This document shows, one piece after another, positions 21,932-32,012 of a DNA stretch of 64,000 bases. The translations under genes and the position numbers were made by a program. The notes under the pieces were generated by a model that worked only from the letters and a program-made list of their open reading frames with translations, was not told where the DNA came from and did no database searches. Within the stretch, counting starts at the first letter, position 1. Each line of letters begins with the position of its first letter. The stretch comes from Symsagittifera roscoffensis. Lineage: Eukaryota; Xenacoelomorpha; Acoela; Convolutidae. The stretch lies in NCBI RefSeq assembly GCF_963678635.1, contig NC_087070.1, positions 51,380,514 through 51,444,513 of the forward strand. Direction: 5' to 3'.

Positions 21932-22620
21932 CTTCCCCGTTCCTCGCACACAATGTATTGTACTCTTTCTCCTCTGGTTGCGCCTTCTGTGCCATTTAAC
22001 TCAAAATTTTTCGTTGTAACTGGGACTTTAAACATACAAGGAACAAATAATTCGTGGTTCAATTCTCAAATACAAGGATTTGAAAAAGACCCCGCGCTAG
22101 AGACTAGGCCCGATTTACATCTAAACCAATAGTGGTCCATTAAAAGAGAAACAATTGTTTTATGGTCCTGTTGGTTAAAAATTTCTTCACAAAAGATGAA
22201 AAGTTTTAAAGTGTTTTTCCTACAGTCCCTTTAATGAATAATTCATTGCCAGAATTGAAGTTGCTAACACAAAAAAGAGCTTTAAACATTTTTAAAAACA
22301 TTAAGGTAAAAAAAATTGGGACCGACCAACAATTTTCGGCATTTGAATTATTCTAGTTGAAACTCATTGAAATTAAACTACCACCATTAAAGAGACAATT
22401 CAAAGAAGTTTTTCGCAGCAACTGGTCTGCGCAGCTCGCAGCAGAAAAAAAATGTTGCTCGTGAACTGTGACACCAAATATACTAATATGCTAGGAATGA
22501 AAATCAATGATGCCGTATTTGGAACACAACAATTGAACTTTTTGCATCATAACATTTTTGGATTAACAAAATTTAGAGGGAACTGTTTATCAGAGCAACT
22601 ATGTTTTACTCAAGATCATT
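21932..22620 (+). pseudogene. Decayed coding tract, unknown product (part 2)
   Basis: An open frame at 21932-22129 is strikingly protein-like (VPFNSKFFVVTGTLNIQGT, GFEKDPALETRPDLHLNQ). It continues in frame after a TAG at 22130 up to a TAA at 22232-22234. A further coding-like frame runs from about 22450 to a TAA near 22620 (MLGMKINDAVFGTQQLNF). It lies on the same strand as the tract at 20.8-21.7 kb and is probably the same dead gene or mobile element. The ORF at 22601-22798 overlaps its end and may be a frameshifted continuation with one hydrophobic segment. Confidence 0.4.
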
Positions 22621-22799
22621 AACCACTTTTCCTCATTACATCGCCAACGCTGCACTTTTTGCAATCCGGGTTTTTTGTTTCTTCCAATATAGCGACTTTT
22701 ATCGAAGAAAAGAGAATTTTCATCAAGACTTAGAACTAATGACATGTAATCCAATGCAATATTCAAACTTTAAAGCGTGTGATTCAATTGAATTTTAAG

Positions 22800-23360
22800 C
22801 TGCGCATTTGTTTTTCATTTCAAATTCCATTGTGACGTCTCAATTTTAATTAGATTTTAATTAGATAAGCTATCAACTGTTGATTTTTTTGTAATATTTC
22901 ACTATATATATGCTTGAATTTTGGTATAAAAAATTGAAACAAGTTACAATTGGAACAAGGAACTAAAGTAATTTGGATTGCACTCATATTTTAGTTTTCA
23001 GGCGACAAAAGAAAAAAACTCACTCGGTGCATTTGAACGTTTTCATTTCATAAGGTGAAAGAAAATTTAAATTGGAACATTCGTCGATAGAAACTTCTCT
23101 GCAATCATTGGGATATCCGACTAATTAAATTTTACATGAGATCGCATTAATGATATGTTTTTGCGTTCCGGGTATTTGATTTGGCAAAGAAAAAATTTAT
23201 TGATCCAGAGAGTCTAATTGCCTGGCTCCAATTTTCTTCTGAAGGAAAACCACCCTTTTTATTGTCTATACTGCTGAAATGTTATGCTCAATTTCGCTTC
23301 AACTACAACTTTTGTTGAAATAACTATTTGAAAAAATTTTGAGCGTTTTTTTCAATTTTA
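22800..23360. other. Intergenic stretch
   Basis: No gene or repeat recognised. Confidence 0.4.
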
Positions 23361-23860
23361 TTGTTCCGACGTTCGATACGAAAGTAACGGAATATTTGTG
23401 CTCGGGGTGGGTTTTTTTCTTCAGACAAATTTCGACTTTTTAACTAGCCGTTTTTGACGGAATATTTTCATATCATTCAAAAGCCATTGTTGTCCTGAGC
23501 TTAAATTTGAAAAAATATTCCACCCGTGATCATTTTTTGTAAAGTTATGAGGGTTTAAAGATTGCCATTTTGGCCATTTTGACCAATTTGGGACAATTAA
23601 CGCGCGATATAATTCGCGCTACTAACGCGTAAGCGGAGATTTAATCCGTCTTATAAATCGTTCCAAATTGGTTAAGCAAAGCTTAATTGATTTGTTACAA
23701 GGAACGAAATCTATCTTTTTGTACTTTATATGGCGTGTACTTTATTTTGTAATTTCATTTTATTTTATTTCTTTAAATTTTTTATGTTATTACTGCTGCT
23801 CCATAAACCTTAAAAGGCAGTCGAAATATTCAGGGCTTCGCCCTGATACGAGCAGTCTTG
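23361..23860 (-). mobile_element. Element A, copy 3 (reverse orientation)
   Basis: Reverse complement of copies 1 and 2: it begins TTGTTCCGAC and ends CGCCCTGATACGAGCAGTCTTG. The CAGGGCTTCGCCCTG palindrome, the CGCGCGATATAATTCGCGCT core and the ACTAACGCGTAAGCGG word are preserved. The 67-codon ORF over its right end is not a gene. Confidence 0.75.
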
Positions 23861-23861
23861 T

Positions 23862-24505
23862 TGGTTCTTAAGAAATTTTTAAACCTAGTCAAGTCAGGCT
23901 CTAATTAGGCAGTATAAGTTCCAACTCCATAGATACTAAGAGATTTTAATTAACTTGGTCCTTTTCCCCAAACATTTTATGTCGTCTTTCAAAGTCTATC
24001 TTCTAAAAACTCGTAATGTCAAGTTATTGGTGACCTTAGAAAAACCAAGTTTGTACTTCTTTACAAAAATCATGTTCACCTTGTAGCATGTTGAGGATGG
24101 GCGGCATCAATTCTGCTGTCAGTTTTTTCGAAAAAAAATATCCTCATTTCTACCAGATCAATCTCAAATAATTTTCATATATCCTTCATTTGAGTGCAAA
24201 CTGCGCGTCAAAAAATGAAATTTTCTGTTAAAACACCCTTCGTTAAAGTTCAGAAAATCAGTTTTCTTCTATTTTGTCAAATCATTAAAAAAATTAACCT
24301 CCCGAGCAGTAATTTGGGAGAAAACCTTTATAGTTTTCTGGATGAACGCAAAAATTCATTTGTTCGACATAGACTTTCTTGTTGATATGAAACAGTAACT
24401 CAAAATGCCGAATACAATTTTGACACTACAAATCAAGGGAAAGTTAAAACTGAATATGTTCTCCTATAACATTCAACAATATAGTATAAACATGTTTTTG
24501 TATTG
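23862..24505. other. Upstream region of paralog 2
   Basis: No gene supported. A TATAGTATAAAC word at about 24481-24492 lies about 75-85 bp before the likely start codon and could be a TATA-type promoter element. Confidence 0.35.
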
Positions 24506-24567
24506 ACTTGATCACTCTTTATTTGAGCAAACCGCCTGAATCGCCTGATGCTATTTTGGTTATTGGA

Positions 24568-25305
24568 ATGAAACAAAATCTTCTGACTTTTTATCTCATT
24601 GCGCTTTTAACTACGGTTTCCGTTTCGAAACTGGACGTTGTTTTGACCCCGACAGAAAACTATAACTGGACAAGTGTTTCCTTTATTCTTTCTGGCCCCC
24701 ATGAAGGCGTGGAGTGGAGAGTTTGCAATCACTTCAGTTCCGTTTATTGTCTGCGGTGCTATCGTGGCATAGCCAGTAGCAATCATCATTATCCATCGGT
24801 GACCGGCTATGGACATCATTCTGCTGAAAACTTTTGGTCCAATTACTTTTGGATTGACTGGTTTGGTATAAGCGAATATACCAAGTTGTTTCAACATATT
24901 TATTCGAAACATAATCATTATGTTAGTTTCGATGGCTGTTGTGAATCACAGTATGGCTATTATTTTGCACACGGGCTTATGACTATGAATTTTACCCCTC
25001 GAGAATATTGGGATAAAATGACCGATTACGACGAAACTGACAAGCAATTAAATCTAATTTGGGCGTATTACATGCCTCACTGCGAAGCTAATGTAATAAC
25101 GCTGGTTGGTTTTGGCACGGGAAAGCTGAAACGCTACCATCACTATGGAAAACCAGCTGTGTTTGGTGTTCCTTACCAACTGAAAATTTCTTCCTCTTGG
25201 ACTGAAAAAATACCGTACGAAAACCCTGGAGATTTCTTAACATTTCGATGGTTCAAGTATAATGTTATGTGTCTCGATCAGCCATGGATCTGCAGTCGAA
25301 AATAG
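24568..25305 (+). CDS. Secreted Cys/aromatic-rich protein, paralog 2 (intronless)
   Basis: A 245-residue ORF. An upstream in-frame ATG at 24508 exists, but starting at 24568 places a clean signal peptide (MKQNLLTFYLIALLTTVSVS) exactly where paralog 1 has one. The protein aligns with paralog 1 along its whole length, with identical blocks such as DGCCESQY, DKQLNLI/HKQLNLI, SSWTEKIPYENP and the near-terminal TFRWFKYNVMCLDQPWIC. Sequons are N33 (NWT) and N141 (NFT). Cys positions are 53, 61, 64, 124, 125, 172, 235 and 242: the Cys of paralog 1 at 103 is absent and a new one appears at 64. No intron interrupts the ORF although the relative at 38-44 kb is split. Family and function are not recognised; extracellular location is inferred from the signal peptide. 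Confidence 0.9.
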   Translation: MKQNLLTFYLIALLTTVSVSKLDVVLTPTENYNWTSVSFILSGPHEGVEWRVCNHFSSVYCLRCYRGIASSNHHYPSVTGYGHHSAENFWSNYFWIDWFGISEYTKLFQHIYSKHNHYVSFDGCCESQYGYYFAHGLMTMNFTPREYWDKMTDYDETDKQLNLIWAYYMPHCEANVITLVGFGTGKLKRYHHYGKPAVFGVPYQLKISSSWTEKIPYENPGDFLTFRWFKYNVMCLDQPWICSRK

Positions 25306-25492
25306 TCTCTGCAAAAGCAAATAGTTTAAAGTTACCACTTTTTGCACAAATACTTTGCAACACGTGCGCAGAATATAAAACACGTTAATACGCTTCTCAT
25401 GAAAAATGGGCTCTCTTTCTGAAAATTTTAATGCGGTTTTCAACAAGAATTTAAATACTTCACTTATAGAAAAACTTATGCGAGGTTGGGGC

Positions 25493-25498
25493 AATAAA
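25493..25498 (+). terminator. Poly(A) signal AATAAA for paralog 2
   Basis: A canonical AATAAA about 190 bp after the paralog 2 stop codon, on the gene's strand, followed by a GA-rich stretch. It is a plausible 3' end for a short UTR. Confidence 0.5.
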
Positions 25499-25499
25499 A

Positions 25500-26165
25500 G
25501 ATGGAGAGAGAGCTGAATTTTTGCTAAAGAAAAAAATCGTTTTTGTAGTTAAGTTCAATCAATATAAATTTAGCTTAGTTGCTTATAACTAAAACTTTAG
25601 AAGTGATGTAGTTATCTTCGAGATTGCATTTTGAGCATAACACATCTTCGCCAAAAACAGCGTTTTTTTATCTCAAAAACGATAAGAACGGGGCTGCAAA
25701 TGATGTATTTGTTAGTAGTGAGACGTAGAGACATAATTGTAACTTGAAATTTTTTTAAAAATAATCCTTCTCTTGTAACTAACTAATAAAATTGATTTTA
25801 TTGCTTTGAGAAAACTAGTGAATTGTCTAGTCAGCGTTTTGTTTCAAAGCTGAGATGCAAGGTTGTTTGATCGAGGGAAGTTGCTTCATTTGTTCAGGGA
25901 CATTCTTCAAAAGCTTCAATGAGGCGTAATGACGTATCTATTTGCATCGAATTTTAACCAATTAGACCTCTGCATTTTGCGGCATTTTAGTATAATAAGT
26001 AGCTGCATCGAAATGTAACCTATTAGAATCCGTCGTTTTGCGGCATTGTTATATATTTTTAAATTAAAATCAAGATTTAGGGCATTCGGATAAAAGTAAG
26101 ATCAAAAATGCCCCCCCCCATTTCCACAAGTCGAGATAGGAAAATTCTAAATGAATCAGTCAAGT
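25500..26165. other. Intergenic stretch
   Basis: A short direct repeat at about 25943-26055 contains two versions of GCATCGAA(T/A)(T/G)TTAACC followed by TTGCGGCATT. No gene seen. Confidence 0.35.
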
Positions 26166-26167
26166 AT

Positions 26168-26415
26168 CCCGGGCGGACCTCCATAGACCAAAATTGCTAA
26201 TCATTCAATTCTATAAACTAAGACTATGAAAAAATACTAATCATACAAATTTCATGCACTTGCTAAAATGATGTCATAGAAGTTTCAAAGAAATTTTTTA
26301 TTGTTTTGGCATAAAAGTCGGGGCACCGTAATAAAAAAAACTGAAATTTTGTCGAAAAATGCTAATTATATAATTTCTATATATGGAAATTGAATGACTA
26401 GCATTCTGTTGACGG
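26168..26415. mobile_element. Foldback element B, copy at 26.2 kb
   Basis: Starts CCCGGGCGGACCTCCATAGACC and ends GAATGACTAGCATTCTGTTGAC, matching the ends and interior words (CATAGACAAAA, GACTAGCATTTT, TATATGGAAATTG) of element B near 5.7 and 10.2 kb. The interior is an imperfect inverted repeat of CTAATCATAC-like words. Confidence 0.5.
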
Positions 26416-26472
26416 CAAGAACAAAAATTTTTCCATGTAATTTTGAAATTTTCCTTAAAACTTTAGTTATAG

Positions 26473-27711
26473 ATCCCACATTTCATTACGATAGAACACA
26501 TTCTTCAGGCAGCTCCACTACTGATAGAAGTTGGAAAAAAAAGCCCTAAGCAGGCACTCAAAAGCACCGTTAGAAAAACAATCAGAAACAATTTCATCGA
26601 TCTTCAACGTACTCGTTTGGAAATAGTTGCACGAATTGTTCGAAGCAATGGAACCTGATTTCGAACGCATGCTACAGAGGCGGCAAAGAGGGTTGCGCCG
26701 TAGTTTGTTAAAACCTTTTAGCTTCATTATTTTCTGAGTGTACACTGTCTCTGAAAGGTGAGAAAACATCAACTACTAACGCTAATTTTGCCCATAAAAG
26801 CTTTATTTAGACCGAGTTTTCATAGGGTAATGTTGCCAAGAAAACATGATTGGCTGGACAAGATTATTATTATGAAGAAAACCCATCATCTGTTGACTGT
26901 AGTGGAAGGAGAGCTGAAGATGTTACGGAGCGTAAAGCTCTCGTTGAGGCCTCGAACGAGCTGAAACTATTTGGTAAAAAATCTTTGCGACTTCTTGTCG
27001 TTTGAAAAACACCTAATTAGCGGTGTGATAATCAGATTGACTTTTAGACCTTCTCTTTACGACTTTGTTGTCATATCCGAACATGCAGCTAAACACTACA
27101 AATTTCAAATAATCGAAAAAATCTCTATGTCAGAAAGAAAGATGACTGTGACTGACTATGTTCTCTCATGGATAGAAAAAACTTTGCTAAAGAAACCGGC
27201 CATTTACAATTACATCGAAGTAGTGCCAAAAACGCTTCTCGCATCTGCAGGAATACAAAGCTGGCAATAAGAGGATGTTTTCGCAGAAGAATCTGTTCGA
27301 AGAATGATTGTAGCAATGAGCATAAATGAAGCATTTTTGGGTACTAATAGGACAAATCCTTTTCAATACCAGAACTTTGGGTTGAATGAAATCATTGTGT
27401 ACAGAAACGGCCTACTCATTGCCGGAACTCTAATCTCAACAACAGACAATAAAAGATTTATTTACAATAAGCTCTTGAATTTGTTTTGAACACTAGTCAT
27501 GGAATCAGTCGCGCTAATTATGATATTTCTTTTGTTATGGCTGTTGATCTCACGTCTATAAAGGAGGCTTGACACGATTTTTTTCATCTCGAATTGTCCA
27601 ATTGCACTATTTCGGTCGAAAATCTCAAAGATAACGTCAAATTTTTATAATTGGGAGAGTCTGCATATCAACAATTTATGTGCGTTCAGATAGAAAAACT
27701 ACCAAAAACAC
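26473..27711 (+). pseudogene. Polinton/Maverick-type capsid protein, broken
   Basis: Successive plus-strand frames resemble the capsid-type proteins of Polinton/Maverick elements (often annotated in animals as F54H12.2-like): an N-terminal strand block ending NNFIDLQRTRLEIVARIV at 26473-26655, pieces through 26.65-26.96 kb, a middle block at 26971-27267, the characteristic block around FLGTNRTNPFQYQNFGLNEI at 27304-27486, and a C-terminal part with DISFVMAVDLTS at about 27490-27700. At least four frameshifts and several stops (including TGA near 27580 and TAA near 27649) break it. In live elements this protein builds the virion shell. A protease remnant follows in the same orientation, as expected. 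The family call rests on remembered motif patterns, not on a search. Confidence 0.7.
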
Positions 27712-27731
27712 TCTTATGATCTAAGTTAGCC

Positions 27732-28163
27732 ATGGATAACCTTCAAATAATGGAACCTATTAACCGTTGTAAGCATTTCAAAAATCGCTTTAGATTTTTT
27801 TCCGGCAGTTTTTCCAGGCTCTTCACTACTGAAAAACGATAAAACGTTCTTGATTATGAATGCTTCACCCTCGAATCAACCTGAAACCCACTGGTTGCTT
27901 TTTGCTCAAGCTGGTGGGCAGATATTCTTCGCAGACCCTTTAAGTAAAAGAGTATATGGTTATCCCCTCGTGTACAAGAATATGCGACGTACAATTCACG
28001 ACGGAAATCAACTACTGATCAAAAAACCAGTACAATCAGTCGATTCTGTGTTCTGTGGACTTTATTATTTTTCTGTTGCTCATGTTATAGTTACAAATAA
28101 ATTTCCAGTAGGTAACTTAATGATCATGACTTGATAAAGTTTGCTAAGCATGTGGTAATTTAA
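27732..28163 (+). pseudogene. Polinton-type adenain-like cysteine protease, broken
   Basis: The main open frame (27850-28134) holds an adenain-type active-site layout: His in ETHWLLF (ORF residue 14), Asp in FADPL (residue 29), Gln62 and Cys69 in the VQSVDSVFCGLYYF block. The Gln-to-Cys spacing of seven is as in adenovirus protease. A different frame starting at an ATG at 27732 supplies a likely N-terminal part, and after about 28118 another frame (ending at TAA 28161-28163) supplies a likely C-terminal tail, so two frameshifts break the gene. In live elements this protease matures the capsid proteins encoded just upstream. The gene order and strand fit a Polinton remnant. Confidence 0.75.
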
Positions 28164-29060
28164 ACTATTTAATGATTTTTTAGTAAAACTTATAAATTCT
28201 TTTTGTTAAATGATTCTTATCAACAACAGATTTTCTTTTTCTAGAAGTTTATGGGAACTGCGAATATTTTCAGATCAAGTCCTTCGATATAATAAGGCAT
28301 GGCCATTTGATTTAGCGGAAAATAGATAACCCGGCGTTGCTCGTCGCTACGCTCCTCGGGAACGCCTCCTGTTGGTGTAGTAACATTTTTTCATACAAGA
28401 GAGCAAAAAAAAACAAAATTTAAAACATGAGTTTTTGCTCCATGGAAAATTTCACAAACAAAATGTTTGAATCAGTTTCCATACAACCATACTCACTCAA
28501 AATTATGTCAATTGTTCTAGTAAACTCAGCAGCATTTTCACCATTCACAATATTAGTTGAGCATTCATTTGTTATTTAGTAAGCAGGTCAGTTCAAGTTT
28601 GGACAGATTTAGTCTGCGAGCCACAGCAGCTAAAAGCAATAGTCTGCGAACTGGAACACCACTAACATCTAGATTGTCGATAGAGCTATAATTCACAGCT
28701 ATTTTCATTTTTTTCATCAGAGGGCCAGACATTTGATACTTGGAGAAACCCAAAAGTAAAAACTTGAATGTAGAGAGAAGGCAGGGGACGACGAAGAACT
28801 TTGAAGTCATCTTCTTTAGTAAACCAGTAGAATCTTTTGAGAATTCGACCAACATATAATGATGTTTTTCGTTGTCAATCGAATGCTTGCAAAACTTAAA
28901 TTATTCGATGGGAGGATATCGCAAAATTTGCATTTGAAGCGAAGCCGAGAAGTTGAGTTCATGGTTCAGTATGAAAAATTTGTAATTTTTACGGAATTGT
29001 TTGAAATAATCAGGTGATTTATCATACATTGCTTCAACCATTGCTTTGTAGTTTCAATTA
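28164..29060. other. Mixed spacer with GC-rich patch and minus-strand coding-like pieces
   Basis: 28331-28380 is a sharp GC-rich island (GGCGTTGCTCGTCGCTACGC, then CTCCTCGGGAACGCC). On the minus strand, 28855-28565 is open for 96 codons and is followed, in a shifted frame, by about 46 more coding-like codons ending near 28430 (contains NGENAAEFTRTIDIILSEYG). These may be further fragments of the virus-like element. No function can be given. Confidence 0.3.
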
Positions 29061-29435
29061 TTAAACGAGTTTATAAGGTTTTACAACCCGACAGTTATAT
29101 TCGCTTTCACTTTCGCACTTCTTTTCCGAGCATGAAGATTTTTTAGATTTGTTTCGCTTTTTTCTAAGTTTTTCAGTCACATCGCAATTTTTTTCGTTCA
29201 ATCTTTTGATTTTTATGTAAATGTCCGCCAAGGACTCGAGTTCACCAGTTGACAAGGTTATTTCTTGTCGATACATGAAAGTTCCCTCTTTGTGTTTTTT
29301 GTACAGATTGATAGTTATGTAAGTACCGGTCTGTGCGAATGTTTTTGCACCGATTCTAACTAAACGTTTATCATTCGAAGATATATCCCGAAAGTCATCA
29401 AAATAGTCAACATCCGTTTCAAGAGAAGCGTACAT
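29061..29435 (-). CDS. Small PC4-like (transcription coactivator p15-type) ORF
   Basis: The minus-strand ORF is open from 29543. I prefer the inner ATG at 29435, giving 124 residues: an acidic N-terminus (ETDVDYFDDF), a central part RLVRIGAKTF ... TYITINLYKK ... RQEITLSTGELESLADIYIK, then a Lys/Ser-rich tail. The order of two strands, a basic patch and a helix resembles the PC4 C-terminal domain, which binds single-stranded DNA, but PC4 proteins usually carry their basic region before that domain. Codon use is not repeat-like and the ORF is intact. The call is tentative. It lies 0.9 kb past the Polinton remnant on the opposite strand. Confidence 0.4.
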   Translation of the reverse strand: MYASLETDVDYFDDFRDISSNDKRLVRIGAKTFAQTGTYITINLYKKHKEGTFMYRQEITLSTGELESLADIYIKIKRLNEKNCDVTEKLRKKRNKSKKSSCSEKKCESESEYNCRVVKPYKLV

Positions 29436-29544
29436 TAAAAAACAATAACAAACAATTACTTTTAGAGTGGAACGTTGAAGAATGACTGATAACAGTATAC
29501 GAGAAAGATCATGCGTTCCCAAAGTAAAAAAACTATGTGACAAC

Positions 29545-30070
29545 TTTACGAGCGCCTTAAGCCATAATGATAAAAAATAATCACCAGGGATTTAATATCT
29601 TTAATGATAAATCACATTTGAAATGGGTATTTAGTTGCTTATTCCCCGGATATACTCTAAAAATCTTCAACTGTTTTTTTATTATGACGGTTAATTTATG
29701 GTTGTGGGAATCATGGTAATGAAACTTTAACAGCATGACAAAACAGCTGGCAAACTAACAAGAAAACTTGAAGTTGAGTGCTTTCGCTCGTAACCACTAT
29801 ATTAAAGCTACCACATAAATTTAAAAGACCGGCTTTTCACATGCATTCTTAACATGACCTCAGACATCATGCCTAAAAAAAATTTGATAGCCTCGCCTAA
29901 AGTATTTTTGGCTTAGACCTGATTGAGCCATGCCACCCTTTTCCTGATTTCATTCTCATTAATTAGCTTTTCACATTTTTCATTCTTTCAATTTCTTTTC
30001 GGTAATTCAGTCATATTATTTCAACAAAAGTTAAAACATCTTCAAGTCATGACTAGTCCTTTACAAATAA
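29545..30070. other. Spacer upstream of the 30.1 kb exon
   Basis: No supported gene. The ORF at 29923-30234 begins in T-rich sequence and is probably a shadow in the second half. Confidence 0.35.
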
Positions 30071-30076
30071 TATCAG

Positions 30077-30667
30077 TGTCTGATCGAGAAAGAACAACAA
30101 TCATCTACCAAACATACACGAGAGACTCGGTTGCAGGCATACATCAACAGAAAGAGAGAGTCTCTCCATCTAGACCAAGTTCGTTCAATGACTTGGCTCC
30201 TCGAAGAAACGGCCGCTATCAAAACCAGGAATGATCTACAAACAGTCACATATTGCTACCGAACTACCTCCTTGATCAGATCGATCTACATCGACAGAAT
30301 CGAAAAAGAATGTACGCGATTTGCACTATTAACGAGAACTATCCACGAGCAGTCTCCCAGAAAAATTCCTCTCATGTATGACTGCGATTCAATCCCGTTG
30401 TATGGAAATCAGGAGGGATGTATTCGTGATCATGCAGAGCGCGAATCCTATTGGAATATTCCGACAGCAATGTCTCCCACGTCCTTTGTTATGGGAGCAT
30501 TTTCAACTCCAGAACAATCAACTTCCTATTCGGATGCTCGGGTATCATCGACACAGAGTGCGGAGACACTTGATCTAGTGAACCCAGATCTCATTCAAGA
30601 AGGAACCCCTCCAAATGCAGCTTGCTATGCCCCAAAAAAGAGAAAACTACAATTTCGAGAGTTCTAA
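30077..30667 (+). CDS. Likely terminal exon of an unidentified protein
   Basis: The frame is open from 30071 to a TAA after 30664, and a good splice acceptor (AATAATATCAG) ends at 30076, so I read an internal or terminal exon encoding about 196 residues. GC content is clearly above the flanks and the sequence is non-repetitive. The first half is polar with many Arg/Thr (LLEETAAIKTRNDLQTVTYC, RIEKECTRFALL). The second half is Ser/Pro/Thr-rich (FVMGAFSTPEQSTSYSDAR), and the protein ends in the basic word KKRKLQFREF, possibly a nuclear localisation signal. No upstream exon was found and no domain recognised. A second frame is open in part, so the choice of frame is not certain. Confidence 0.45.
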   Translation, partial: CLIEKEQQSSTKHTRETRLQAYINRKRESLHLDQVRSMTWLLEETAAIKTRNDLQTVTYCYRTTSLIRSIYIDRIEKECTRFALLTRTIHEQSPRKIPLMYDCDSIPLYGNQEGCIRDHAERESYWNIPTAMSPTSFVMGAFSTPEQSTSYSDARVSSTQSAETLDLVNPDLIQEGTPPNAACYAPKKRKLQFREF

Positions 30668-30909
30668 TAACTTAAGGAAAAGGCTTTCTTTTGTTTCAAT
30701 TATTATTGCACATGTGTCATGTTTTCATTTTTGTTTGATATGATTTTAAACTTGTTTCAACATGACCGTGTGTATAATATTTGTCTCAGATTTTATTTCG
30801 TAAATCAATTAAAATGTTCAGCAAAAAGTTAGAAAAAAACATGAAAATTTTTTTTAAAAAAACATAAATCCAGAATAATTTATCGCCAAAACTGTTGTTT
30901 GAGAAAGAA

Positions 30910-30910
30910 T

Positions 30911-30982
<72 letters not shown>
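30910..30982 (+). repeat. (GA)n microsatellite
   Basis: About 70 bp of GA dinucleotides with two CG-containing interruptions. The Leu/Ser repeat ORF on the minus strand is an artefact. Confidence 0.95.
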
Positions 30983-30985
<3 letters not shown>

Positions 30986-31089
30986 ATATATTTGCTCATT
31001 AGTGAACCCCATTTGAAAAACTCTTTTGAGGATAAAAATGGCCATATATGAAAATTGGGCGTAGCGATACGAGTGTCTGTCTATTAGCA

Positions 31090-32010
31090 AGTGTCTTGAC
31101 TATCTTTCAAAATATTCCCTATCTTAGAAACCGTCATAAAATATAAAGTGAATTGCCCCAACTTATAAATAGTCTTTTATAAAATGTTTGACAAAAACAA
31201 CGCAAAGTTAGAAAAAATCTAAAAATTTAAATTTGGCTGAACATTTTTGTTCGTGTACTCTGAGCTGTAGATTACTTTTACACTAGTCAAATGAGAGTTT
31301 TCAAAAATTAAAAAACAACAGTTTTGAGAAAAAAAAATAAACAATTTTTTTTTTTAAATCAAAAAACAACAAGACTCACAATCTTGCAAGTTTCTTTCAA
31401 GAAAAAAGTTTATGTCTTATAACGTTCTTAGAGTTTATTGTTTTAAAAAGTTATCAGATTCTTATACAAGAAATTCTACGATAGCATCTTTCGGTCGACT
31501 CGTAACTATGTGAATTGTTAGAAGATATAAATTAAGTTTTCACATTTTGAAAATCCAAAAATGATGGAACAAATTTTGAAAAAGCGAGTGACTCAAATGC
31601 TTTCTTTAACATAGACTTTCTAATAACCCACATGTATATAGGCTCGTTTCTTATAACTTGGCTCGAAAATAGCGAACCAAACAAAATAAAAGACAATTAT
31701 TTCAATTGCTGAGTTTTAAAACTAGGAAATCTTCTTCAAGCGCATTGTAACACTCGTGATATATATTTAAACTAAAAATTTTGAACAAATAAAACGGCGG
31801 GTCACCAGATTGTCGAAACTTAGCAATAAGGTAAAATGACATAACAGTCTGCTAACCATTGAAAGAAGAAGACGTGTTGTACATTTCCATGCCGGCCGAA
31901 GGTAAGCATTTTAAAACTATATGCTGCTTCCTGATAAAGAAGCCCGTTTTTTAGCAGGAGAAAGCAGGATTGAAAAATCTGTTCAACTATTTTTCCCTTC
32001 TTTGTTTTTA
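31090..32010. other. Intergenic stretch
   Basis: AT-rich, no gene or repeat recognised. Confidence 0.4.
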
Positions 32011-32012
32011 TA

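Noticed and set aside
23668-23871. 67-codon ORF
   Set aside because: Lies within element A copy 3; the frame is not kept in the other copies.
30854-31090. ORF encoding Leu-Ser repeats
   Set aside because: Translation of the GA microsatellite.
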